Below are positions 42,190-49,987 of a stretch of 64,000 nucleotides of DNA, one piece after another; the stretch's first letter is position 1, and every line of letters starts with the position of its first letter. This DNA is from Paraburkholderia sejongensis. GTDB lineage: Bacteria > Pseudomonadota > Gammaproteobacteria > Burkholderiales > Burkholderiaceae. The translations under genes were made by a program, and so were the position numbers. The DNA lies in the NCBI RefSeq assembly GCF_020880815.1, contig NZ_JAJITD010000014.1:120583-184582 (forward strand). The letters run 5' to 3'. Below the pieces are notes generated by a model. The model was given only the letters and a program-made list of their open reading frames with translations. It was not told the origin of the DNA and searched no databases.

Positions 42190-43332
42190 GTGAAAAGAAA
42201 AAGCATCAGCAAGACTTTGATCGCCTTCGCCGCGCTCGGCGCATTCAGCGTTGCCGCGCACGCGCAAAGCAGCGTGACCCTGTACGGTTCGCTCGACGCG
42301 GGGCTCGCATATGTGAACAACATCGGCGGCAACAGCGCGTGGCTGCAGTCGAGCAATCTGCTGTCTTACAGCACCTTCGGCCTGCGCGGCGCGGAAGACC
42401 TCGGCGGCGGCCTGAAGGCGATCTTCAAGATCGAGTCGGGCTTCAATCTGTCGAACGGCGGCTTCAGCGACAACGGCATGTTCAACCGTCAGGCTTACGT
42501 CGGTCTCGCGAGCCGCGACTTCGGCACGTTGACGCTCGGCCGGCAGTTCGACTCGGTGGTCGACTACCTGTCGCCGCTGTCGCTGGCAGGCCAGGCGGGC
42601 ACGGTCAATCTGGCCGCGCACCCGCTGAATAACGACAACATCGGCGCGCAGTACGCGATCAACAACGCGGTCAAGTACGAGAGCGCCGATTACGCGGGCT
42701 TCCATTTCGGCGGCCTGTACGGCTTCAGTAACGCGGCCGGTCAGTTCGCGAACGGCCGCGCGTGGAGCGTCGGCGCCGGCTATGCGAACGGTCCGCTGAA
42801 GGTCGCCGCCGCCTATGACCAGACCAACACCGACAGGAACTCGTTCAACGGCAATGCTGCGGCGACTGTGCCGTTCGGCGGCGACCTGAAGCGCACGTTC
42901 GGTGTCGGCGCGAACTATGGGTTCGGCCCGGCGACCGCCGGCCTGCTGTGGACGCGGACGCGGGTGCAGGGTTCGACGTTCGGTTTCGAAGGGCTGAATG
43001 CGCGCTTCGACAATATCGAAGTGAACGGCACGTATAGCCTGACGCCGTCGCTCGCGCTGGTCGGCAACTACACGTACACGTACGGCAAGACCACCGGCGG
43101 CGGCACCGACGGTTCGTCGCCGAAGTGGCACTCGGCCACGCTGGCGGTGGACTACTCGTTCAGCAAGCGCACCGATGTGTACCTCGCCGGCGCGTACCAG
43201 CATGCGTCGGGCGACATCTACAACAACGGTTCGTTCGTGGTGGGCAATGCGCCGAATATCGCCGGTCTGCTGGGCGAATCGTCGACGCAAAACCAGGTGG
43301 CCGCGACGATTGGATTGCGCCACCGCTTCTGA
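42190..43332 (+). CDS. Gram-negative trimeric porin (OmpC/Omp38 type)
   Basis: 380 residues from GTG 42190, with AAAGGAG 5 nt ahead. Signal peptide ends FSVAAHA, mature protein starts QSSVTLYGSLDAGLAYVNN, the hallmark of Burkholderia porins. Constriction-loop-like and strand motifs follow (GLRGAEDLGGGLKAIFKIESGF, RQAYVGLASRDFGTLTLGRQFD), and the C terminus is QVAATIGLRHRF with the terminal Phe needed for BAM recognition. It makes a general diffusion pore in the outer membrane. It has its own terminator at 43374-43404. Confidence 0.95.
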   Translation: MKRKSISKTLIAFAALGAFSVAAHAQSSVTLYGSLDAGLAYVNNIGGNSAWLQSSNLLSYSTFGLRGAEDLGGGLKAIFKIESGFNLSNGGFSDNGMFNRQAYVGLASRDFGTLTLGRQFDSVVDYLSPLSLAGQAGTVNLAAHPLNNDNIGAQYAINNAVKYESADYAGFHFGGLYGFSNAAGQFANGRAWSVGAGYANGPLKVAAAYDQTNTDRNSFNGNAAATVPFGGDLKRTFGVGANYGFGPATAGLLWTRTRVQGSTFGFEGLNARFDNIEVNGTYSLTPSLALVGNYTYTYGKTTGGGTDGSSPKWHSATLAVDYSFSKRTDVYLAGAYQHASGDIYNNGSFVVGNAPNIAGLLGESSTQNQVAATIGLRHRF

Positions 43333-43373
43333 GTCGATGCGTAATTACTGAATTAATCGGCAACAGGGCTCAT

Positions 43374-43404
43374 GACGCGCTATTCGAGATGGCGCGTCGT
43401 TTTT
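43374..43404 (+). terminator. porin gene terminator
   Basis: Stem GACGCGC/GCGCGTC with an 11-nt loop, followed by GTTTTTAATTTT; 41 bp after the porin stop codon. Confidence 0.7.
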
Positions 43405-43437
43405 AATTTTGTCTCAATAAGAAATAAATCGCAGTTC

Positions 43438-43458
43438 ATTGATTTAGATTAAATCAAT
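43438..43458. promoter_or_regulatory. perfect inverted repeat ahead of the sRNA candidate
   Basis: Arms ATTGATTTA and TAAATCAAT with a 3-bp centre GAT. It is centred about 39 bp before the proposed sRNA start, an activator-like position, and 17 bp before a TAATAT -10-like hexamer (43475-43480). Confidence 0.5.
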
Positions 43459-43486
43459 CTCAGTGGTGCGCCGGTAATATCGGTCT

Positions 43487-43572
43487 CTGAGGAGTTCGAT
43501 TTCCTCAATTGTCGTTCAGGTATTACTCTCGGGAACTTCGCCGCCCTTTCTCCAAGGGGCGGCATTTTTTTT
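43487..43572 (+). ncRNA. candidate small regulatory RNA, about 85 nt
   Basis: Free-standing transcription unit between the porin terminator and the phosphatase gene: TAATAT at 43475-43480, then a 5' hairpin TGAGGA-N8-TCCTCA (about 43488-43507), a single-stranded middle of about 30 nt, and a strong intrinsic terminator: GCCGCCC (43540-43546) / GGGCGGC (43557-43563) followed by eight T's. The terminator loop reads TTTCTCCAAG, able to pair with GGAGAAA-type ribosome-binding sites. There is no ORF. The transcript start is inferred. Confidence 0.55.
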
Positions 43573-43742
43573 GGGCGCGCGGTTCACCCGACCTTCGCCC
43601 GACGTTCACCCGAAGCGCCGCGGCCCAACCGGCGGCGGCGCGCTCGGCACGCTGCGAACTCACTAATCGCTAGCTTGCAATTGAAAGGTCATCTTCGTCG
43701 CGCAGAATCTGGGGCCACAAAACCACCTGAGGGGAGTTCCGG

Positions 43743-45716
43743 ATGTCCGCATCACATCGCCGCTTGCCGTTGCACATCGCGCTGCTGTCGAGCATCGCCG
43801 TTCTGACCGCATGCGGGGGCGGCAACAAGACCGATTCCGCCACCACCGCCAGCAGTGCGGCCAACGTTGCGATCCCGGCCGCGCCGGCAGATCCGGGTTA
43901 TGTCGACAGCGCGCCGGTGCCGGCCGTCCCGGCCTTCGTCGATACGATCGCCACCAACCAGCGCGGCGACGCCCGCTACGCGACGCTCGACACCAACGCC
44001 GGGGTCCGCGTGGTCCAGCGCTTTCTCGATCTGTGGCAGCCGGCCACGCTGCTGGTCGACGCGGGCGCGAGCGCGACCGCGAACGGCGCGTTTCCGGCGG
44101 TCACCGCGTCGACCTGCTCGGGCTTGCCGGCGAGCGGCGTGGCCTGCGGCACGATCCTGAACAGCACCGTGCTGTCGGCCAACGTGCAGTACGTGATCAA
44201 CGCCACCACTGGCCGCACCCAGGCGCAAGCCGACGCCGCTTACTACGACGACCGCCGCAACAAAGGCTATAGCGTGACCGACGGCATGGGCCCGCTCACC
44301 GACGCCTGGCGCAGCGCGGCCCAGCAGACCACCACGATCACCAGCATCCCGGCCGACGCGACCACGGTCGTCTATAACGACGGCGGCAACAACGTCGGGG
44401 TCGGCAGCGCGGCCGGCAACTCGGGTTTCGGCGCGGTCGTCGATCTGCTGTCGGAGATGGGCAACAACGCATCGACCGAGCCGGCCAAGCGCTTCTACAA
44501 ATACGCGCGTCCGTATCGCTGGAGCTCGAGCGTGGTCGTCGACCCGACGCTGGTGCCCGCGGAAAGCGCGACGCCGGCGACCGACGGCGGCTTCATCAGC
44601 GGCCACACGGCCGAAGCGGTGCGCGACGCGATGACGATGGCGTGGCTCGTGCCGGAACGCTACCAGGAGATGCTCAGCCGGGGGCTCGAACTCGGCGAGA
44701 ACCGGATTCTGGCCGGCATGCACGCACCGCTCGACGTGATCGGCGGGCGCATGTTCGCGCTCGCGGTCAGCGCGGCCAATCTCACCGCCTACAGCGCCGA
44801 TGCGCAAACCGCCTATACGCAGGCGCATCAGACGTTGCAACAACTCACGGGCACCACCGACGCGAGCTTCGCCGCGCTCGCCCATTCGGGCACCGCGAGC
44901 ACCGATCGCTTCGCGGACCATGCGACCAACAAGGCCGAGTTCACGCGCCGCATGACGTTCGGTTTCAGCCAGATCGAATCGACCGACGCGCCGCCGGTCG
45001 TGCCCAAGGGCGCCGAAATCCTGCTGCAAACCCGCTTCCCGTATCTGAGCGCCGACCAGCGCCGGGTCGTGCTGAAAACGACCGAAATCGTGTCCGGCTA
45101 TCCGGTGATGGACGATGCGGAAGGCTGGGGACGCCTGAATATGTTCGCCGCCGCCGACGGCTACGGCGCGTTCAACGGCGGCGTGACCGTATCGATGGAT
45201 GCATCGCGCGGCGGCTTCAATGCGGCCGACACGTGGCGCAACGACATCTCCGGCACCGGCAAGCTGACGCTGCAAGGCAGCGGCACGCTGACGCTGGCGG
45301 GCAACAACAGCTACAGCGGCGGCACCCAGGTGAGCGGCGGCGTGCTCGCGGCCGGTTCGGCCGCGGCGTTCGGCGGCGGCGACGTGTATGTCGGCGCCGG
45401 CGGCGGCGTGAAGATCGCCGCCCCCGCGCCGGTGACGATCAACGGCAAGTACACCGAACTCGCCGACACCACGCTCGAACTGGACATCGACGGCAACGGC
45501 GGCGGACGTCTGCGCGTCGGCGGCCAGTTCACCGTGGTCGGCGGCACGCTGCATGTGAAGTTCGTCAACGGCTACGCGCCGAAGGCCGGCGACGTCATCG
45601 CGCTGATTGACGGCGCGGCGGGGGCGGCGAAGTTCTCGACGGTGCTTGTCGATGGCTTCAAGGCGACGCCGGTGTATTCGGCCACCGGCGTGTCGGTGAA
45701 GCTGTCGGCTTCGTGA
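43743..45716 (+). CDS. PAP2/acid phosphatase lipoprotein fused to autotransporter-type beta strands
   Basis: 657 residues. Lipobox LTAC (C24). The phosphatase domain carries the complete three-part signature: K249-x6-RP (KRFYKYARP), SGH at 286-288, and R321-x5-H327-x3-D331 (ENRILAGMHAPLD), as in class A acid phosphatases and vanadium haloperoxidases. From about residue 500 the C terminus has the autotransporter-associated strand repeat (GTGKLTLQGSGTLTLAGNNSYSGGTQVSGGVLAAGSAAAFGGG) but no outer membrane barrel. Likely a surface- or outer-membrane-anchored phosphatase. GGGGAG before ATG 43743 supports the start. Confidence 0.85.
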   Translation: MSASHRRLPLHIALLSSIAVLTACGGGNKTDSATTASSAANVAIPAAPADPGYVDSAPVPAVPAFVDTIATNQRGDARYATLDTNAGVRVVQRFLDLWQPATLLVDAGASATANGAFPAVTASTCSGLPASGVACGTILNSTVLSANVQYVINATTGRTQAQADAAYYDDRRNKGYSVTDGMGPLTDAWRSAAQQTTTITSIPADATTVVYNDGGNNVGVGSAAGNSGFGAVVDLLSEMGNNASTEPAKRFYKYARPYRWSSSVVVDPTLVPAESATPATDGGFISGHTAEAVRDAMTMAWLVPERYQEMLSRGLELGENRILAGMHAPLDVIGGRMFALAVSAANLTAYSADAQTAYTQAHQTLQQLTGTTDASFAALAHSGTASTDRFADHATNKAEFTRRMTFGFSQIESTDAPPVVPKGAEILLQTRFPYLSADQRRVVLKTTEIVSGYPVMDDAEGWGRLNMFAAADGYGAFNGGVTVSMDASRGGFNAADTWRNDISGTGKLTLQGSGTLTLAGNNSYSGGTQVSGGVLAAGSAAAFGGGDVYVGAGGGVKIAAPAPVTINGKYTELADTTLELDIDGNGGGRLRVGGQFTVVGGTLHVKFVNGYAPKAGDVIALIDGAAGAAKFSTVLVDGFKATPVYSATGVSVKLSAS

Positions 45717-45746
45717 TGGGTTGACGTGCGGGGTTGACGTGCGCGG

Positions 45747-45768
45747 CGCCCGGCGTTGCGGCCGGGCG
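45747..45768. terminator. bidirectional hairpin between the phosphatase and trpS genes
   Basis: Perfect 8-bp stem CGCCCGGC/GCCGGGCG with a 6-nt loop in the 78-bp gap between two converging genes. No T-run on either strand. Confidence 0.4.
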
Positions 45769-45794
45769 TGCGCGTGTTCGTCGCATGTTCGTCG

Positions 45795-46811
45795 TTACTG
45801 CGCGAAGTAACTCAGACCCAGCGCGCCCTTCACGTCGGCCAACGTGGCGGCCGCCACTTCGCGCGCATGCTCGGTGCCGCGCTTGAGGATCGCGAGGACC
45901 TCGGCGCGGTCCGCCTCGTACTCGCTTCGGCGCGCGCGGATCGGCTCGATCAGCGTTTGCAGCCGCTCGTTCAGCACGCGTTTGACGACGCTGTCGCCGA
46001 GTCCGCCGCGCCGATAGTGAGCTTTCAGCTCGTCGACCTTCGCGACATCCGGCTCGAATGCATCGAGAAACGCGAACACCACATTGCCCTCGACGCGGCC
46101 CGGATCGCTGACGCGCAGATGCTGCGGATCGGTGTACATGTTGTTGACCGCGCGGGTGATCTCGTCGGGCGTCGCGCCGAGCGTGATCGCGTTGCCGAGC
46201 GACTTGCTCATCTTTGCCTTGCCGTCGATGCCCGGCAGCCGCGTAACCGACGACAGCACCGCTTCGCATTCGACCAGCACCTCGCGTTCGACGGTGTTGT
46301 TGAACTTGCGCACCAGTTCGTTGGTTTGCTCGATCATCGGCAACTGGTCGTCGCCGACCGGCACGTGCGTGGCCTTGAACGCGGTGATGTCGGCCGCCTG
46401 GCTGACCGGATAGGTCAGAAAGCCGGCTGGGATGTCGCGCTCGAAACCGCGCAGGCGGATCTCTTCCTTGATGGTCGGATTGCGTTCGAGACGCGCGACG
46501 GTCACGAGGTTCAGCAGGTATTGCGACAGCTCGGCCAGCTCCGGCACCTGCGACTGGATCAGGATCGTCGTCAGCGCCGGATCGATGCCGACCGCGAGGT
46601 AGTCGAGCGCGACTTCGAGCACGTTTTCGGTGACTTTCTGGTGGCGGCCGACGTTGTCGGTCAGCGCCTGGGTATCCGCGAGCAGCAGAAACTGCGTGGC
46701 TTCGTGCTGCATTTGCACGCGGGTGCGCAACGAGCCGATGTAGTGGCCCAGATGCAGCGGGCCGGTGGTCCGGTCGCCGGTGAGGATGGTCGGTCGATTC
46801 GCGAGCGTCAT
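45795..46811 (-). CDS. trpS: tryptophan-tRNA ligase
   Basis: 338 residues, class I synthetase: HIGH-type motif LHLGHY (19-24), KMSKS at 200-204 within GIDGKAKMSKSLGN, and DTQALTDNVG of the Trp-specific fold. Charges tRNA-Trp in the cytoplasm. Length is normal for the compact bacterial form. The special feature is the leader: a 16-residue peptide with tandem Trp codons at 46928-46978 and an attenuator-like terminator at 46866-46887, both upstream on the same strand. Expression should rise when charged tRNA-Trp is scarce (inference). The ribosome-binding site at the start codon is weak. Confidence 0.95.
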   Translation of the reverse strand: MTLANRPTILTGDRTTGPLHLGHYIGSLRTRVQMQHEATQFLLLADTQALTDNVGRHQKVTENVLEVALDYLAVGIDPALTTILIQSQVPELAELSQYLLNLVTVARLERNPTIKEEIRLRGFERDIPAGFLTYPVSQAADITAFKATHVPVGDDQLPMIEQTNELVRKFNNTVEREVLVECEAVLSSVTRLPGIDGKAKMSKSLGNAITLGATPDEITRAVNNMYTDPQHLRVSDPGRVEGNVVFAFLDAFEPDVAKVDELKAHYRRGGLGDSVVKRVLNERLQTLIEPIRARRSEYEADRAEVLAILKRGTEHAREVAAATLADVKGALGLSYFAQ

Positions 46812-46865
46812 GGGTCGAGGTTCCGCAGGTTCGACACCACCAGCCGCGAGCGCGCAGAAACGAAA

Positions 46866-46887
46866 ATGCCGCCCTGACTGGCGGCAT
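46866..46887 (-). terminator. trpS attenuator terminator
   Basis: On minus: ATGCCGCC, 6-nt loop, GGCGGCAT, then TTTTCGTTTC. The 8-bp stem is perfect. It lies 54 bp before the trpS start codon and 40 bp after the leader peptide stop, the right place to stop transcription before trpS. Confidence 0.75.
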
Positions 46888-46917
46888 CACGTTTGTTGAA
46901 AATGCGTAAAGAAACGG

Positions 46918-46923
46918 GCCGCC
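46918..46923 (-). promoter_or_regulatory. antiterminator arm of the trpS attenuator
   Basis: GGCGGC on minus, directly behind the leader peptide stop. It can pair with GCCGCC (46880-46885), the same bases that form the 5' arm of the terminator, so the two structures exclude each other. Confidence 0.6.
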
Positions 46924-46927
46924 TGGG

Positions 46928-46978
46928 TTAGGCGCGCCACCAACGATGGGTGTTCAGCAGGGCCGGTTTCGTGTTCAT
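46928..46978 (-). CDS. trpL: trp-type leader peptide upstream of trpS
   Basis: 16 codons, MNTKPALLNTHRWWRA, with the two Trp codons TGGTGG at 46937-46942 close to the end. Tandem Trp codons in so short a frame, followed at once by mutually exclusive hairpins, is the layout of ribosome-mediated attenuation. Ribosome stalling at the Trp codons would free the GGCGGC just behind the stop to form the antiterminator and keep trpS on. Name used by analogy with the trp operon leader. Confidence 0.75.
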   Translation of the reverse strand: MNTKPALLNTHRWWRA

Positions 46979-47094
46979 GGCGGGGAGTATAGCGCAGTGC
47001 ACCGGGGGCGGCGCAAGCGGTGGGCGATCGATAAAGACATCACGAACAACGACGCCGGCGGCCTGGCGAAAATCGCAATGGTTATACTGGAGGC

Positions 47095-47109
47095 ATTGCG
47101 TGCTGCAAT
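47095..47109. promoter_or_regulatory. LysR-type operator at the lysR promoter
   Basis: ATTGC-N5-GCAAT dyad (T-N11-A type), 26 bp before the lysR start and just behind a TATACT hexamer (47083-47088), a position for autorepression. The same 15-bp pattern occurs at 48095-48109. Confidence 0.6.
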
Positions 47110-47135
47110 ACAAAGCAATAACCCGCGATCCCACC

Positions 47136-48041
47136 ATGAACCCCGCCGAACTCCCCGATCTGAAACTGCTGCAGCTTTTCGACCTCCTGTACGACGTGCG
47201 CAGCGTCACGCGCGTCGCCGAACAGTTGGGGCAGAGCCAACCCACGGTCAGCATCTGGTTGGGGCGCCTGCGCGAGCATCTGCAGGATCCGCTGTTCGTG
47301 CGCACGCCCGGCGGGATGACGCCGACGCCGCAGGCCGACGCGCTAATCGGCCCATGCCGCGAGATTCTCGAATCGCTGCGACGCTTCGCGGCGTGGGAGA
47401 TCGCGTTCGATCCGACCACCGCGAAACGGCGTTTTCGCATCTGCATGACCGACGCGAGCCACGTCACGTTGCTGCCGCGGCTGCTCGCGCATGTGCGGGC
47501 GCAGGCGCCGGGCATTCGTCTGGAGGCGGTGCGGATCGACGGCAACACCGAGCGCGCGCTGGAGTCGGGCGAGGCAGATCTGGCGATCGGGCATGTGCCG
47601 TGGCTCGGCGGCGGCATGTATCAGCAGCAGTTGTACCTGCAGGATTGGGTCTGTCTGGCCAATCGCCATCACCCGCGCATCCGTGCGAAACTGAGTCTGA
47701 AGCAGTACTGCGCGGAGGGGCATGTCGTGATTACCGCGGGCACCGGCGCGCAATTACTGGATCAGGCGTTGCTGCGCGCGAACATCGAGCGTGACGTCGT
47801 GCTCGAACTGCCCGCGTTTCTCGGGCTCGGCGCAATCATCAAGACGACCGATCTGATCGCCACGCTGCCGCGCAATATCGGCGAAACCCTCGCGCAAGCG
47901 CACGATGTCGCGGTTCACGCGTGCCCGGTGGCAGTCGACGGTTTTGCGGTGCGGCAGCACTGGCACGCGAAATATCATCACGAAGCGGGCAATCGCTGGC
48001 TGCGCGGCGTCGTCGCGGATCTGTTCTGTAGCGGCCGGTAA
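47136..48041 (+). CDS. LysR-family transcriptional regulator (NodD/PcpR-like)
   Basis: 301 residues from ATG 47136. Winged helix-turn-helix at about 10-65: LKLLQLFDLLYDVRSVTRVAEQLGQSQPTVSIWLGRLREHLQDPLFVRTPGGMTPT. The effector-binding domain follows with the NodD-group layout. It is followed 142 bp later by a six-gene catabolic operon on the same strand. Shared ATTGC-N5-GCAAT dyads in front of both suggest it controls itself and the operon. Confidence 0.92.
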   Translation: MNPAELPDLKLLQLFDLLYDVRSVTRVAEQLGQSQPTVSIWLGRLREHLQDPLFVRTPGGMTPTPQADALIGPCREILESLRRFAAWEIAFDPTTAKRRFRICMTDASHVTLLPRLLAHVRAQAPGIRLEAVRIDGNTERALESGEADLAIGHVPWLGGGMYQQQLYLQDWVCLANRHHPRIRAKLSLKQYCAEGHVVITAGTGAQLLDQALLRANIERDVVLELPAFLGLGAIIKTTDLIATLPRNIGETLAQAHDVAVHACPVAVDGFAVRQHWHAKYHHEAGNRWLRGVVADLFCSGR

Positions 48042-48094
48042 GCGGTTCGACTGAGCTGGCAGCGCCGCTGCATCGCACAAACTTCGTTTTGCTC

Positions 48095-48109
48095 ATTGCA
48101 CTGTGCAAT
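48095..48109. promoter_or_regulatory. LysR-type operator at the catabolic operon promoter
   Basis: ATTGC-ACTGT-GCAAT, extended to a 17-bp palindrome with 7-bp arms (48094-48110). Two further ATTGC half-sites follow in tandem near 48124-48133. Same pattern as at 47095-47109. Confidence 0.65.
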
Positions 48110-48183
48110 GACGCTATTAAATCCATTGCATTGCCGAAATGAGCGGTGGCTCGTATCGTGGTCGTCATATTCACGGAGACACC

Positions 48184-49134
48184 ATGAAAATCGCTTTTCT
48201 AGGGGCTGGCGCGCTCGGCTGCGCGATCGGTTCCGCTCTCACCGAAGGCGGCCACGAAACCTGGCTGGTCGACCGCTTCGAAGCGCACGTCGATGCGATG
48301 CGCCGCGACGGCCTGAAAGTCGACGACACGAACGGCTCGCGCCAGGTCAAGGTTCGCGCGACGACTAATCCCGCCGACGTCGGCGTAGTCGATCTCGTGA
48401 TCGTGCTGGTCAAATCCTTCCACACCGAAGCGGCGATGCGCGGCGCGCTCGCGCTGGTCGGTCCGAAAACCGTCGTGATGTCGCTGCAAAACGGCCTCGG
48501 GCACGAAGACGTACTGAGCGACGTGGTAGGCCGCGAGCGCGTGCTGGCGGGCAAGACCTACGTCGGCGGCGTGCTGAAGGCGCCGGGGAATATCCAGTCG
48601 GGCGTGAGCGGCAAACTGACGATCATCGGCGAACTCGACGGTCAGGTGACCGAGCGGGTGCGCGCGATCGCCGAAGCGTTCAACAGCGCGGGCCTGCTCA
48701 CGTCGGTCAGCGACAACATCCTCGGCACGATGTGGGACAAGCTGCTCATCAACGTCGCCACCGGCGCGATCACCGGCATTACCGGTCTGACGTACGGCCA
48801 ACTCTACGAAGAACCGGTCCTGAAGGCCACCTCGCTGGCGGCGATCGAAGAAGCGATGGCCGCCGCCACGGCCGCGGGCGTCACGCTCTCCATCAAGAAG
48901 GCCGAGGACGCGTGGACGATGGCGGCCGAAGGGCTGTCGCCCGCGTTCAAAACCTCGATGCTGCAAAGCCTCGAAAAAGGTTCGGTTACCGAAATTGATT
49001 TCATCAACGGCGCGGTGGTCCGCTGGGGCGAGCGGCTCGGCGTGCCGACGCCCGTCAATGCAACGCTGGTCGCCTGCATCAAGGGAGTCGAACGGGCGAT
49101 GAGCGACCGTCAGAAACAGGGAGTGGCGGCATGA
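48184..49134 (+). CDS. ketopantoate reductase family (PanE/ApbA) protein
   Basis: 316 residues from ATG 48184 (GGAGAC ahead). Rossmann start MKIAFLGAGALGCAIGSAL, the family block VKSFHTEAAM, SLQNGLGHEDVL, and the C-terminal domain with WDKLLINVATGAITGITGLTYG and the catalytic-region SSLGS-equivalent AFKTSMLQSLEKG. Genuine PanE makes pantoate; paralogues like this inside catabolic operons reduce or oxidise other 2-keto or 2-hydroxy acids. First gene of the LysR-controlled operon; overlaps the VOC gene by 4 bp. Confidence 0.88.
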   Translation: MKIAFLGAGALGCAIGSALTEGGHETWLVDRFEAHVDAMRRDGLKVDDTNGSRQVKVRATTNPADVGVVDLVIVLVKSFHTEAAMRGALALVGPKTVVMSLQNGLGHEDVLSDVVGRERVLAGKTYVGGVLKAPGNIQSGVSGKLTIIGELDGQVTERVRAIAEAFNSAGLLTSVSDNILGTMWDKLLINVATGAITGITGLTYGQLYEEPVLKATSLAAIEEAMAAATAAGVTLSIKKAEDAWTMAAEGLSPAFKTSMLQSLEKGSVTEIDFINGAVVRWGERLGVPTPVNATLVACIKGVERAMSDRQKQGVAA

Positions 49135-49523
49135 GCGGCACGAAAGCGTACCTGGAGCACGTGGCGATCTGGGTGAAGGACATTCACTGGCATATCCGCT
49201 TCTTCGAACAAGTGCTCGGCATGACGATGCGCGAGGTCGACGGCACTCCCGACGAGCCGCGCCAGTACTGGACGCTCGGCGGCCTGCAGTTCATCAGCGA
49301 GCCGCGTTTCGAAGGGCCGGAAGGGCGTCTCGGTCATCTCGGCGTGATGTGCGAGGACCTCGAAGCGGCGCTCGCCGCCGCGCAGGCGTTCGGCGTCAGC
49401 GAGATGCCGCAGGGCCGCAACTGGCTGCGTCTGCCGGACGGACTCGCGGTCGAACTGATTCAGGCCAAACCCGCCGCGTGTGTCGCACAGGCGCTGTCGA
49501 TCAACCCACGCGCGGAGGCGTGA
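49131..49523 (+). CDS. VOC-family (glyoxalase-like) protein
   Basis: 130 residues, overlapping the panE-like gene by 4 bp (ATGA). Vicinal-oxygen-chelate fold landmarks: YLEHVAIWVKDIHWHIRFFEQVLGMTMREVDG and LGHLGVMCEDLEAALAAAQAFG. One metal-ligand His is in LEHVAIW. Members include isomerases, epimerases and dioxygenases; activity cannot be assigned. Its co-translation with the neighbouring CoA-related genes suggests an epimerase- or isomerase-type step. Confidence 0.85.
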   Translation: MSGTKAYLEHVAIWVKDIHWHIRFFEQVLGMTMREVDGTPDEPRQYWTLGGLQFISEPRFEGPEGRLGHLGVMCEDLEAALAAAQAFGVSEMPQGRNWLRLPDGLAVELIQAKPAACVAQALSINPRAEA

Positions 49524-49525
49524 GC

Positions 49526-49987
49526 ATGAGCACCATCATCGAAAAGTACTGGGACGACGCAAAGGAAGGCGACGAGTGCGTGAGCCCGACCTACACCGTC
49601 ACCAAAGAGCGCATCCTCGCGTACGCCGATCTGACCGGCGATCACACGCCGGTGCACGTCGACGAGGCGTACGCGAACGCGAGCCACTTCGGTTCGATCG
49701 TCGCGCATGGGTTGTTCGGATTGTCGATTGCCGATGGCCTGAAAACGCAGAGCGACTATCGTTTTCTGCCGGGGATGTCGCTCGGCTGGACGTGGGACTT
49801 TCTGCTGCCGATCAAGGTCAACGACGTGCTGCATGTAAAGTTTCGCGTCGGCAGCATGCGCCCGAGCAATAGCCGTCCCGGCTGGGGCATCGTCGTATTG
49901 CCGTCCGAACTGATCAATCAGGATGGCCAGGTAGTCCAGCGCGGCGAACACCGGCTGATGATTCCGCGCCGTCCGGGAGCGAATTGA
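49526..49987 (+). CDS. MaoC-like hot-dog dehydratase
   Basis: 153 residues, 2 bp behind the VOC gene. Hot-dog fold with the hydratase-2 motif YADLTGDHTPVHVDEAYANASHFGSIVAHGLFG, carrying the catalytic Asp and His. Hydrates or dehydrates an enoyl-CoA. Its TGA shares one base with the ATG of the following CoA-transferase gene, so product and substrate are probably handed on within one pathway, as in mesaconyl/methylmalyl-type routes. Confidence 0.9.
   Translation: MSTIIEKYWDDAKEGDECVSPTYTVTKERILAYADLTGDHTPVHVDEAYANASHFGSIVAHGLFGLSIADGLKTQSDYRFLPGMSLGWTWDFLLPIKVNDVLHVKFRVGSMRPSNSRPGWGIVVLPSELINQDGQVVQRGEHRLMIPRRPGAN

Noticed and set aside
43438..43458. FNR/ANR box (TTGAT-N4-ATCAA)
   Set aside because: The arms fit but the spacer between TTGAT and ATCAA is 9 bp rather than 4, so it is reported only as an unnamed inverted repeat.
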